Assembly: GCA_020048055.1 (NCBI GenBank)
Contig: JAIFNA010000015.1
Coordinates: forward strand, 1-64,000
Source: Arcobacter sp.
GTDB taxonomy: Bacteria > Campylobacterota > Campylobacteria > Campylobacterales > Arcobacteraceae
Length of the DNA stretch: 64,000 nucleotides
Direction of reading: 5' to 3'
In this document: piece after piece, positions 9,214 through 16,979 of the stretch
How the letters are laid out: every line of letters starts with the position of its first letter
Numbering within the stretch: position 1 is the stretch's first letter
Made by a program: the position numbers and the translations under genes
Notes under the pieces: generated by a model
What the model saw: the letters and a program-made list of their open reading frames with translations, nothing else
What the model was told of the DNA's origin: nothing
The model's database searches: none

Positions 9214-10189
9214 AAATAAGGTCTTATCGCGGCAGTTAAAAAAATTAAAAATTGATGATTTTAGCTCTATAGATAAAGACACATTTGAAAAACTAATCAA
9301 ACTCCTAGAAGATACTTACGATAGTACCGATGCAAACATTTATAGACTTGAAAGAGCTTTGGATATTTCAACAAAAGAATTGAGAGATTTTAACGATACG
9401 CTTGAAGAGAGAATTGCCTCTGAAGTAGAAAAAAATCGTCAAAAAGATCAGAAACTTTTAATCCAATCAAGATATGCTGGAATGGGAGAGATGATGGGGA
9501 ATATTGCCCATCAATGGCGTCAACCACTTTCAGCGATAAGCTCAACAGCATCAGGAAGTAACTTGCAAATTGAATTAGGTCTCCTTAGCAAAGATGAGAT
9601 TATGGAGAGATTTTCAAAAATTATGGGTTATACAAAATTTTTAAACCAAACAATTGAAGATTTTAGAGGCTATTTGTCAAGCGATAAAGAGAAAAAAGAG
9701 TTTGATCTATTTGAAATTTTAGTTTTAACACTTGGAATTATTGGAGTTACTTACAGTGAAAACAATATTAAAATATACTTGAAAGACAAAACCTTTACAC
9801 ACAAAAGTTATGGCTATTCAAATGAGTTATCTCAAGTTTTTTTAAATATTTTCAATAATGCAAAAGATGCTTTACTTGAAAAAACGCCAAAAGATGAAAG
9901 ACGAATATATATTGATATTGATGAAAACGAAACATACAATATTATAAAAATCATAGATAATGCAGGTGGAATTCCAAGCGAGATAATAAATAAGATATTT
10001 GACCCATATTTCACAACAAAACATCAAAGTCAAGGGACTGGTATAGGGCTTTACATGAGCAAAGATATTGTTGAAAAAAGTATGAATGGTGAATTATTAG
10101 CCAACAATATATCGACAAAAATCGATGATATTAACTACAAAGGTGCTTGTTTTTGTATGCATATTCCAAAAGTGTGCTCCGTTTTATAA
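9203..10189 (+). CDS. Soluble sensor histidine kinase, partner of FIST protein
   Basis: A 328-residue kinase with no transmembrane segment. An N-terminal coiled coil (about 30-85) leads to the H-box GMGEMMGNIAHQWRQPLS, the Campylobacterota-type dimerisation motif, and a HATPase domain with N-box NIFNNAKDALL, G1 IDNAGGIP, F-box FDPYFTTK and G2 GTGIGLYMSK. All ATP-binding boxes are intact. It lacks its own input domain and overlaps the FIST gene, so the FIST protein is the likely sensor. No cognate response regulator is adjacent. Confidence 0.92.
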   Translation: MKTKNKVLSRQLKKLKIDDFSSIDKDTFEKLIKLLEDTYDSTDANIYRLERALDISTKELRDFNDTLEERIASEVEKNRQKDQKLLIQSRYAGMGEMMGNIAHQWRQPLSAISSTASGSNLQIELGLLSKDEIMERFSKIMGYTKFLNQTIEDFRGYLSSDKEKKEFDLFEILVLTLGIIGVTYSENNIKIYLKDKTFTHKSYGYSNELSQVFLNIFNNAKDALLEKTPKDERRIYIDIDENETYNIIKIIDNAGGIPSEIINKIFDPYFTTKHQSQGTGIGLYMSKDIVEKSMNGELLANNISTKIDDINYKGACFCMHIPKVCSVL

Positions 10190-10291
10190 ACCATAAACAC
10201 AGCGATGATGTTTGAAGAGTTTTGTACATTTAATGGGAATCTTAAAACATCATGACTCTATTTATTAGTGCGTAACCTCAAAATTAAACTT

Positions 10292-10510
10292 TTACGAAAC
10301 CCTTTTTGAAGTTATCTCAATCTCATTTTCAAGACTTTTTCTCTGCTCTACAAGATAAGTTAAATTTTTCTTCAATAACTCTTTATCTTTATACGACTCA
10401 ATTATGAATTCATACAATTTTGGTCTAGTTTTTTTCCAATTATGAAGTGTTGTTTTATTTATCTCTAAATCATTTTCTAATTTTCTTAAACTTGGTGCTT
10501 CTGATGACAT
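10292..10510 (-). CDS. Small helix-turn-helix protein of unknown function
   Basis: From ATG at 10510 the product is 72 residues: MSSEAPSLRKLENDLEIN, followed by a turn and KTTLHNWKKTRPKLYEFI, which looks like a helix-turn-helix, then a charged C-terminal helix (about residues 45-70). The start at 10510 is preferred over the ATG at 10567 because AAGGCAG precedes it. A GGAACA/TGTTCC inverted repeat lies upstream around 10554-10587 and might be an operator. Such small HTH proteins occur scattered in Campylobacterota; the target is unknown. Confidence 0.6.
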   Translation of the reverse strand: MSSEAPSLRKLENDLEINKTTLHNWKKTRPKLYEFIIESYKDKELLKKNLTYLVEQRKSLENEIEITSKRVS

Positions 10511-10626
10511 AAACTGCCTTATAAAATTTTTGTGTCGTATTGTACAATTAATTGGAACATAAGTCAATATTATTTTATATATTGTTCCTTATATTAGGAC
10601 AAAGGGGATAAAAAGTATACCTTTTG

Positions 10627-10632
10627 TATAAT
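10627..10632 (+). promoter_or_regulatory. -10 box placing the transcript start at the next gene's ATG
   Basis: TATAAT at 10627-10632 is 6 nt before ATG 10639. The expected transcription start, about 7 nt after the box, falls at the ATG, and no ribosome binding site exists between them. This implies a leaderless mRNA for the glycosylase-like gene, unless transcription starts further upstream. Confidence 0.5.
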
Positions 10633-10638
10633 TTTCCA

Positions 10639-11259
10639 ATGACCCTAAATACAAAAAATCTAATTTTAAAAAACCTTCTACTTCAAAAAAGTTTTGGCTA
10701 CAAATATGCCTTACCATTTAAGATAAAAAAAGATGAGAGTGATTTTGATTTTATGTCAAAAGAGACGCTCAACCTGTGTACTTTGTGTGATGCTTCAAAA
10801 CTATCAAAAGATAAAATTTATAGTTTTGGAAATCCAGATTCACAAATTATTTTTATTACTACAACTCCATCGTTTGAAAGTGCAGAGAAAGAGATGTTTA
10901 TTAAAATGGTTCAAAATGTCTTAAAAATGGACTTTGAATCTATATATCTAACAAGTATAATCAAATGTGACATAAAAGAAAACAATCAGATGGCTGAAAG
11001 TTTTGTATCATCTTGCAAGGGGTATCTATTAAATCAACTAGAAAATTATCATGGGAAAATTATCGTCACTCTTGGAGATAGCTACAAATACATAAGTGGT
11101 GATGAAAGTGAACTTAACTTAGTCAGAGGAAAAGTTTTAAAATTTCAAAACAAAATCCTAGTTCCTCTATATCATCCAAATTTGCTCCTTAGAAATCCAT
11201 CACTTAAAAAAGAGGCGATGGAAGATTTAAAAAAAATCAAATTACTTTTGGAAGAATAA
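10639..11259 (+). CDS. Uracil-DNA glycosylase superfamily protein
   Basis: About 206 residues resembling family 4-type uracil-DNA glycosylases: a CTLCDASKLSK segment (two Cys like the iron-sulfur ligands of family 4), a YSFGNPDSQIIFITTTPSFESAE core, YLTSIIKCDI, GKIIVTLGD and the late YHPNLLLRNP motif, which carries the conserved His. The usual GEAPG motif is TTTPS here, so activity on uracil is not assured. Start chosen at ATG 10639 because an upstream TTG would place the -10 box inside the gene. The next gene starts 2 nt after the stop. Confidence 0.7.
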   Translation: MTLNTKNLILKNLLLQKSFGYKYALPFKIKKDESDFDFMSKETLNLCTLCDASKLSKDKIYSFGNPDSQIIFITTTPSFESAEKEMFIKMVQNVLKMDFESIYLTSIIKCDIKENNQMAESFVSSCKGYLLNQLENYHGKIIVTLGDSYKYISGDESELNLVRGKVLKFQNKILVPLYHPNLLLRNPSLKKEAMEDLKKIKLLLEE

Positions 11260-11261
11260 AT

Positions 11262-12533
11262 ATGAAAAACAACCTTTTAAAATCACTATTTATTTTTATG
11301 AGTTTTATTTCATCAACACAAAATTTTCTCTACGGGGTGTCAATCAATCCTATAAATGAGCCAAAAATTACTTTTTATGAAAGTGAACCGATTGTCAAAA
11401 AAAAGGCAAAAACAAATATAGAGATACAAAATAAAAAAGAGCAAGAGCAAGAAATAAAAAAACAAGAGATAGTCAAAACAGAAGTTAAACAAGAAATCAA
11501 AAAAGAAACAACAAAAGAGATCAATAAGGTTGAGCTAAGAGCTGAAACAAAAGAGGAGCCAAAAGTACAACAGCAAATAGCTATAAAACAACCACAAAAA
11601 CAGCAAATACAAAATCAAAAAGATGAAACAATTGCATTTTTATACGCTTCAAATGCTGTTGCAAAGTATGGCGTTGAAGCTTCTAATGTAGCGATGGCAT
11701 ACTTACTAAATAAAAATATCAATTTTAAATTAGAATTTTTCAATATAGAGGTTGAAAACAAACAAAATATAACAAAAGCACTAGATGAGATTGAAGCTAA
11801 AGGGATTAAAAAAGTGATAGGTTTACTAACAACAAACACAATGTGGACACTTCATAGCTATCCAAACATATCAAAATTTAATTTTTATATGCCACTTGTA
11901 AACAAAATAGGAGTAAAAAATCCAAAACCAAATTTTGTGTTTGGCGGGATGGATTATAAAAAACAATTCAGTTTTTTAAGTACAAATGCTACATCAAATA
12001 TAGTAGAGATTTATGATGATAGTACAATAAGTACAACTCTACACAATGATTTATTAAGCTTAAATATTCCAAACATAGAAGGTATCAAAATAGCAGGTAA
12101 AGTTCAAAATTACAATATATTAGCAAATGAATCAAGTAAACTAGAAAACTCAACAGTTATACTAAACACTTCAATTGTAAAGAGTGCGATTATCTTATCG
12201 ACCCTAAAAGAGAAAAATATCACCCCTAAAGAGATTTTTTCAACTCAACTAAATTATGCACCCGTTATTTTTAACCTCACGGAAGAGGATGAGAGAGTCA
12301 AACTTCTTTTGACAAATTCAATTTCACCACTTCCAAAAGAGATTGAAGAGTCAATTTCACTTTTTGACCATGATGTAGTTTATAACTGGGTAAACTACTC
12401 TGTGGTTTTGGGCTTAGAGTACTTTATAACCAACCAATCAAAACTTTTTGGAAATATTCAAATAAAAGACAATCAAGTAGATTTTGGTATCAAAAAAGTT
12501 GGATTTAGTGGCACTAGGTTTATAGATTTATGA
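11262..12533 (+). CDS. Exported periplasmic-binding-like protein of unknown function
   Basis: A 423-residue protein: signal peptide (residues 1-26), a 90-residue low-complexity Lys/Glu/Gln-rich linker (about 45-120, with predicted coiled coil), then a domain from ETIAFLYASNAVAKYG that resembles type I periplasmic binding folds (two alternating alpha/beta lobes), similar in plan to LpoA-like proteins. A role at the cell wall or in ligand sensing would fit, but no specific family motif is seen. It overlaps the following flavoprotein by 4 nt (ATGA), so they form one operon. Confidence 0.55.
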   Translation: MKNNLLKSLFIFMSFISSTQNFLYGVSINPINEPKITFYESEPIVKKKAKTNIEIQNKKEQEQEIKKQEIVKTEVKQEIKKETTKEINKVELRAETKEEPKVQQQIAIKQPQKQQIQNQKDETIAFLYASNAVAKYGVEASNVAMAYLLNKNINFKLEFFNIEVENKQNITKALDEIEAKGIKKVIGLLTTNTMWTLHSYPNISKFNFYMPLVNKIGVKNPKPNFVFGGMDYKKQFSFLSTNATSNIVEIYDDSTISTTLHNDLLSLNIPNIEGIKIAGKVQNYNILANESSKLENSTVILNTSIVKSAIILSTLKEKNITPKEIFSTQLNYAPVIFNLTEEDERVKLLLTNSISPLPKEIEESISLFDHDVVYNWVNYSVVLGLEYFITNQSKLFGNIQIKDNQVDFGIKKVGFSGTRFIDL

Positions 12534-13759
12534 AGCAAAATATTGCAATCATAGGTGGTGGAGCATCATCCCTTTTGGCTTCAATCATCTTAGCAAAAAG
12601 AAATTTTACAGTTGAAGTTTTTGAGAAAAATCCAAAAGCAGGGAAAAAACTCCAAGCAACTGGAAATGGCAAATGCAACATAACAAACAAAAATCTTTCA
12701 CTTGAACATTTTTTCTCAAACAATCCATCGTTTATAAAATACCCAATTACAACTTTTGGATTTAGAGAATTTAATAAATTTTGCGATGAAATTGGGCTAA
12801 ATCTAGTAACGAACGAAAATGGAAAAACATATCCAGCTTCACTTCAAGCTTCAAGTGTTGTTGAGATTTTGTACGAAAATGCTCTATTTTATGGTGTTAA
12901 ATTTAATTTTGATAGCTTTATAACAGATCTAAAATTTGATGAAAGAATTGACAAATTTGAACTTAAAACACAAAATGGGATCAAAAAATTTAACAAAGTC
13001 ATCATAGCAACAGGAAGCAAAGCGATGGCAAAACTAGGAAGTAGTGATAGCGGATATACATTAGCAAAACAATTTTTACACACAATAATTGAGCCACTAC
13101 CTGCACTTGTACAACTTACTTCAAATAATCTTGATATTCACCAACTAAGTGGTGTTAAGACAGAAGCAACCGTAACGCTCTACATAAATAATAAAGCGAC
13201 TAAAACAGTTTTTGGGGATTTGCTTTTTACAAATTATGGGGTTTCTGGAAATACTATTTTAGACCTTAGTCGCGAGGTAAACATAGCACTTGAAAGTCGA
13301 TTTGGTGTTGATATTTTGGTTGATATTTTCCCATCACTTGATAAAAATAAACTTATTTCGCTACTAGAAAATAAGATAAAGAATCTAAAAGATAGAAAAA
13401 TTGAGTTTTTATTTCTAAGCCTAATAAACACAAAACTTATAGAGTTTATAAAGAAAAAATCAAAAATTTCCCCCCACAAACAAACGCTAGGGGAACTTGA
13501 TAAAAAAGATATTTTAAATATAGTATATGCGCTAAAATCTATCAAAATAAATATTGAAGGCTCAAAAGGTTTTGAGTTTGGGGAAGTTGTTTGTGGCGGT
13601 ATTTGTGTTGACGAAGTTGAGACAAAAACTATGGAATCAAAAAAGCAAAAAGGACTCTATTTTTGTGGCGAGGTTTTAGATGTAGATGGAGCTTGTGGTG
13701 GATACAATTTGCACTGGGCTTGGGCTAGTGCTTTTGTGTTAGCAACTAATATGAAATAA
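12530..13759 (+). CDS. HI0933/YhiN-family FAD-dependent oxidoreductase
   Basis: A 409-residue flavoprotein of the NAD(P)/FAD aminoacetone-oxidase-like family. The Rossmann dinucleotide site IIGGGASSLLASIILAKR is at the N-terminus, followed by the family motif PGKKLQATGNGKCNITN (here AGKKLQATGNGKCNITN). A second FAD segment with ATGSKAMAKLGSSDSGY and the C-terminal GVCVDEVE/GLYFCGEVLDVDGACGGYN-like block are present, so it is complete. Physiological substrate is unknown for the family. Translationally coupled to the upstream exported protein. Confidence 0.88.
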   Translation: MKQNIAIIGGGASSLLASIILAKRNFTVEVFEKNPKAGKKLQATGNGKCNITNKNLSLEHFFSNNPSFIKYPITTFGFREFNKFCDEIGLNLVTNENGKTYPASLQASSVVEILYENALFYGVKFNFDSFITDLKFDERIDKFELKTQNGIKKFNKVIIATGSKAMAKLGSSDSGYTLAKQFLHTIIEPLPALVQLTSNNLDIHQLSGVKTEATVTLYINNKATKTVFGDLLFTNYGVSGNTILDLSREVNIALESRFGVDILVDIFPSLDKNKLISLLENKIKNLKDRKIEFLFLSLINTKLIEFIKKKSKISPHKQTLGELDKKDILNIVYALKSIKINIEGSKGFEFGEVVCGGICVDEVETKTMESKKQKGLYFCGEVLDVDGACGGYNLHWAWASAFVLATNMK

Positions 13760-13810
13760 AATTATTTTAGTTAGAATGGCAATTCTAAAAGAACCAAAAG
13801 GAAATCTAAA

Positions 13811-14530
13811 ATGAATAAAATATTTTTATCTTTTTTTGCACTATTAACTATATTTTCATACGGACTTTGTGAGGAATTTTATAGTCCAATAAATCCATAT
13901 AAAACCTTTGCTGTAAAATCTTCAGTTTTAGGTGAAGTAACTTTTGTAAAAAGGGTAAGTGAAAAAAGTTTCATACAAAATGAAACTATAATTAAGTTTG
14001 ATGATAGCGTTGATTTAGTTGAGCTTAACCAAACAATAATCAAATTAAACAACCTAAAAGAGATATATCAAATCGAAAAAGAGTTGGAGGAAAATTTCAA
14101 CAAAATCTCCTCAAAAACAAAATTAGAAAGAGATGCCCAAAAGATAAAAGTACTAACTCTAAGTAGCAATATTGCAGATATTGAGATAAAAATAGCAACA
14201 CTTAAAAACAATATCTCCAAAAAAACCATCAAATTAAAAAATGTTTACCTATCATCTATTGAAGTTGAAGTTGGGGATTTTGTAAATTCTGGTAGTTTAC
14301 TTTATAAAGCATTTGATTTAAGCAAAGGGAAACTCGAAATATTTTTACCAATAAATGAGATTGAAAAATTCAAAAACAAAACAATCTACATAAATGGTGT
14401 AAAAACAAATCTCAAAATAAATAAAATCTCAAAAATTGCAGATGAAAAAAACATCTCAACATATAAATGTGAGATAATAATCAACAACCCAAAAGTATTT
14501 TCCAAATTAGTCAAAGTTGAGTTTAAATAA
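13811..14530 (+). CDS. HlyD-like periplasmic adaptor protein
   Basis: A 239-residue exported protein: signal peptide about 1-20, a first biotinyl-lipoyl half (SSVLGEVTFVKRVSEKSF), a helical hairpin with coiled coil (about 75-135), the second lipoyl half (IEVEVGDFVNSGSLLYKAFDLS) and a beta-barrel region. This is the order of membrane-fusion proteins, in a short version. It overlaps the MFS transporter gene at its 3' end, suggesting an efflux pair. A dedicated outer-membrane channel gene is not adjacent. Confidence 0.75.
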   Translation: MNKIFLSFFALLTIFSYGLCEEFYSPINPYKTFAVKSSVLGEVTFVKRVSEKSFIQNETIIKFDDSVDLVELNQTIIKLNNLKEIYQIEKELEENFNKISSKTKLERDAQKIKVLTLSSNIADIEIKIATLKNNISKKTIKLKNVYLSSIEVEVGDFVNSGSLLYKAFDLSKGKLEIFLPINEIEKFKNKTIYINGVKTNLKINKISKIADEKNISTYKCEIIINNPKVFSKLVKVEFK

Positions 14531-15716
14531 TTTGAGCTACAAAACACTTTTTAGGGAAAATCCAATTGTAAGGAAATTAGCAACTATCCAATTTTTTGCA
14601 TATTTTGGAACTTGGTTTTCAAATGTAGCGATTTATAGTATGCTAGTTAGTTTCAATGCTAGCCCCATACTGATCTCAATTGTTGTTGCTATGCATTTTA
14701 TCCCTGGGATTTTGTTAGCTCCATTTAGTGGGACAATTGTTGATAGGATTGATGCTAAAAAACTTTTAGGGATTTTATTATTAGTTGAATTTTCAATGAC
14801 AATGTGTTTTCTTATGATAGAAAGTATTGATGATGTTTGGTTATTGCTTATTTTTATTTTCATAAGGATGACTTCATCATCGATGTTTTTTACAACTGAA
14901 ATGACCCTGTTGCCAAAACTTTTGCATTTGGAAATATTAAGCAAAGCAAATGAAATCCACTCAATTATTTGGTCATTTACATTTACAGCCGGTATGGCTA
15001 TTGGTGGTTTGGTTGTAAATTTTTATGGGACAACTACTGCATTTATAATCGATGGAGTCTTTTTTTTATTCGCATTTTTAACACTCATAAATACAGGCAT
15101 AAAATATACCCACGAAACAAGTCATGAAAAAATAATCATGGCAATAAAAAGTGGAATAAAATATATTTTAGAAAACAAACATCTAATTAAACTTATCTTA
15201 TTGCACGGTACCGTTGGATTTACATCATTTGATACTATTGTTACTCTTCTGGCTGATTTTCACTACAAATATGTAATTGCTGTTCCACTTGCTATTGGAT
15301 TATCAAACGCTACAAGGTCGTTAGCTCTTATGGTGGGACCTTTTGTGCTTGGTTCTTGGGTAAACAAAGAGAGGTTGTTTTATGTTTTTTTAATTCAAGG
15401 TTTTGGGATAATGCTATGGGCAACCCTTCAATATAATTTTTACCTTGGATTATTTGGATTATTTTTAACTGGACTTGCCACCACAACACTTTGGTCTTTT
15501 ACCTACGCCATGCTTCAAGAGGAAGTTGAAAAAAGATATTTAGGTCGTGTTTTAGCATACAATGAGATGTTTTTTATGTTTACAAATGCCTCAACTACAA
15601 TCATAACTGGTATGTTGGCTATCTATTTTGAGCTATATTTTGTAACTGCTTTACTTGGTATTTCATTTATTTTGATAGCATTTTATTATAAAAATGGTAT
15701 ATTAAAAACAAAATAA
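14517..15716 (+). CDS. MFS transporter (EntS/MFS_3-like)
   Basis: About 399 residues with some 10-12 hydrophobic segments and the MFS loop 2-3 motif SGTIVDRIDAKKLLG near residue 80. Sequence character (FFAYFGTWFSNVAIYSMLV at the start, ILENKHLIKLILLHG in the middle) is that of the MFS_3 group, which includes exporters of siderophores and drugs. The ORF opens at TTG 14517, inside the adaptor gene; TTG 14532 is an equally plausible start. Pairing with the HlyD-like adaptor suggests export. Substrate unknown. Confidence 0.85.
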   Translation: MSLNNLSYKTLFRENPIVRKLATIQFFAYFGTWFSNVAIYSMLVSFNASPILISIVVAMHFIPGILLAPFSGTIVDRIDAKKLLGILLLVEFSMTMCFLMIESIDDVWLLLIFIFIRMTSSSMFFTTEMTLLPKLLHLEILSKANEIHSIIWSFTFTAGMAIGGLVVNFYGTTTAFIIDGVFFLFAFLTLINTGIKYTHETSHEKIIMAIKSGIKYILENKHLIKLILLHGTVGFTSFDTIVTLLADFHYKYVIAVPLAIGLSNATRSLALMVGPFVLGSWVNKERLFYVFLIQGFGIMLWATLQYNFYLGLFGLFLTGLATTTLWSFTYAMLQEEVEKRYLGRVLAYNEMFFMFTNASTTIITGMLAIYFELYFVTALLGISFILIAFYYKNGILKTK

Positions 15717-15729
15717 TTTAACAAAATAT

Positions 15730-15869
15730 CCTTTTAATGGGACATTTTGATTAAAGCGAATTAATTCGAACTTTAGGATTTGCTACTTTAAGATTGATGT
15801 TTCAATCCGCTAAAAGTAGAAATTAAACAAACGGTCCCTTTAAAATGGGACATTTTAAAGGGATAAAAA
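15730..15869 (+). ncRNA. Candidate structured 5' leader RNA (copy A)
   Basis: About 140 nt ending at the ATG of the gene at 15870, homologous along its length to the leader of glnK (27981-28135, minus). Structure seen: hairpin P1 CGAATTAATTCG (15757-15768); conserved single strand CTTTAGGATTTG (15771-15782); P2 with outer stem CTACTTT (15783-15789)/AAAGTAG (15813-15819) and inner stem ATTGA (15793-15797)/TCAAT (15802-15806); then GTCCC (15834-15838)/GGGAC (15847-15851). Alternatively CCCTTT (15836-15841) pairs with the ribosome site AAAGGG (15857-15862). Stems covary with copy B. A riboswitch-like translational switch is inferred. Confidence 0.6.
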
Positions 15870-16109
15870 ATGGATTTCAAAGACAATATCGAACTTAGAG
15901 TTTTACTACTAGCAATTTATAAAAAAGAACACAATGAAAATTTTAGTGATGTTTTGAAAATGATGGAAAATAGTCGTGTATTTGATATTAAAACTGGTAA
16001 AAAATATCTAACTGAACTAAAAAATATGAATTTTCTAACTGAAGATAGTTTAACTTTTATAGGGGTAGAGGAAGCAAAAAAAATTGAGTTGGAGTTTAAA
16101 ATTTCCTAA
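15870..16109 (+). CDS. Small protein of unknown function with structured leader
   Basis: A 79-residue cytoplasmic protein, not recognised. The sequence (MDFKDNIELRVLLLAIYKK, then TGKKYLTELKNMNFLTEDSL) looks like a compact, mostly helical domain ending in a beta-wing, compatible with a winged-helix fold. AAAGGG is the ribosome site, 7 nt before the ATG. Its leader is homologous to that of glnK, so the two genes may answer the same signal, possibly nitrogen status. It lies just upstream of the G9 promoter of the peptide operon and could be either its regulator or unrelated. Confidence 0.6.
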   Translation: MDFKDNIELRVLLLAIYKKEHNENFSDVLKMMENSRVFDIKTGKKYLTELKNMNFLTEDSLTFIGVEEAKKIELEFKIS

Positions 16110-16113
16110 TTGA

Positions 16114-16144
16114 TTGTTTTTTAAGCTATGGGGGGGGGTATAAT
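16114..16144 (+). promoter_or_regulatory. Promoter with G9 homopolymer in the spacer (candidate phase-variable)
   Basis: A run of nine G (16130-16138) abuts a perfect TATAAT -10 box (16139-16144). TTGTTT at 16114-16119 is a possible -35, giving a 19-nt spacer; loss of two G would give 17. Poly-G tracts are the typical slipping repeats of Campylobacterota. The start of transcription would be near 16151, 40 nt before the peptide gene's ATG. Confidence 0.65.
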
Positions 16145-16190
16145 CTCCTGCGAACTTTTTTTAAGTTTGAAATAATTTATGGAGGCTATT

Positions 16191-16487
16191 ATGCTAAAAA
16201 TTAGCAAGGTTTTATTAGGATTAGTTGTTGCTTCAGGTATTGCATTTGCAAATCCTACAAGTGAATTTGGTGAACAAAGTATCAGTAAGGCTGATAGTGA
16301 GTTTTTATTTAAAAATAGTGTTGCTTCAAATGTACTTACCTTAAGCAGTGATGAGATGAAAGCTACAGATGGAGAATTTTGGCCTATTGTGTGGGGTTTA
16401 ACTTTTACTTATGTATCATTTGCTAATGCTCCATCATATGGAGGTAAAGTTTACAAAGGTAGAGCCACTAGATATAGAAATTGGTAA
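16191..16487 (+). CDS. Secreted peptide precursor with bacteriocin-like processing motif
   Basis: A 98-residue protein with a perfect ribosome site GGAGG 5 nt before ATG 16191 (an earlier in-frame ATG at 16179 overlaps that site). Residues 1-20 (MLKISKVLLGLVVASGIAFA) form a Sec signal peptide. Residues 51-61 (LSSDEMKATDG) resemble the LSxxEMxxxxGG leaders cut by C39 peptidases, with DG in place of GG. The predicted core, EFWPIVWG onward to residue 98, is aromatic and ends with basic residues. A C39 peptidase and a beta-barrel are encoded 0.5-1.7 kb downstream. It could be a bacteriocin, signal peptide or surface-fibre subunit. Family not recognised. Confidence 0.7.
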   Translation: MLKISKVLLGLVVASGIAFANPTSEFGEQSISKADSEFLFKNSVASNVLTLSSDEMKATDGEFWPIVWGLTFTYVSFANAPSYGGKVYKGRATRYRNW

Positions 16488-16496
16488 CAAACAAAA

Positions 16497-16760
16497 ATGA
16501 GTGTTGATTTATATGAAATTATATCTTCAATTTTATTTCTCATATCTTGTCTTGGATTAATAAATATTAAACAATATGGGAACAGACTAGGTTTTTTTTA
16601 TATTCTGTTGTTTATGTTAGTATTTCCTCTTTCATGGCTTTTTGACGAATATATAGATTATCTGTTGTCTGATATAGTTTCAATAATTTGTTATTCCGTA
16701 TTGTCATTTATTGCTTTAAAATTTAAATTTAATCAAGTAAAAAATCATCAAAATGGGTAA
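16497..16760 (+). CDS. Small membrane protein of the peptide operon
   Basis: An 87-residue protein with three predicted membrane helices (about residues 7-25, 31-48 and 54-73) and a short basic tail. No family recognised. It begins 9 nt after the peptide gene and overlaps the next small membrane gene by 8 nt, so the three are co-transcribed. Two tiny membrane proteins right after a peptide gene is the usual place for immunity proteins, but this is only positional inference. Confidence 0.65.
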   Translation: MSVDLYEIISSILFLISCLGLINIKQYGNRLGFFYILLFMLVFPLSWLFDEYIDYLLSDIVSIICYSVLSFIALKFKFNQVKNHQNG

Positions 16761-16935
16761 CTTTTTTAAGTTTATATTGAATGTATTAACTATGCCAGTA
16801 TTTACATTTTTTGTAGGCTATGGAATATTTCAAGAATCATCTAAAATAGGTGGAATTATAGTATGTATAATTGCACTTATTTTCTTTGTTTTTGAGATGA
16901 TTAGTTTTTTATCAAAAGATGATAAATACCAATAA
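16753..16935 (+). CDS. Second small membrane protein of the peptide operon
   Basis: A 60-residue protein with two predicted membrane helices (about 5-25 and 31-52) and a charged C-terminus (SKDDKYQ). Starts inside the 3' end of the preceding gene (ATGGG at 16753), so it is translationally coupled. No family recognised. Candidate immunity or accessory protein by position alone. Confidence 0.6.
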   Translation: MGNFFKFILNVLTMPVFTFFVGYGIFQESSKIGGIIVCIIALIFFVFEMISFLSKDDKYQ

Positions 16936-16979
16936 TTTTTATCCATTTTTTACTTCAAATACCACATTAAAGGAAACAT

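Noticed and set aside
10204-10253. 9-bp inverted repeat ATGATGTTT/AAACATCAT after the FIST-linked kinase
   Set aside because: 31-nt separation and no T-run; too weak to call a terminator or operator.
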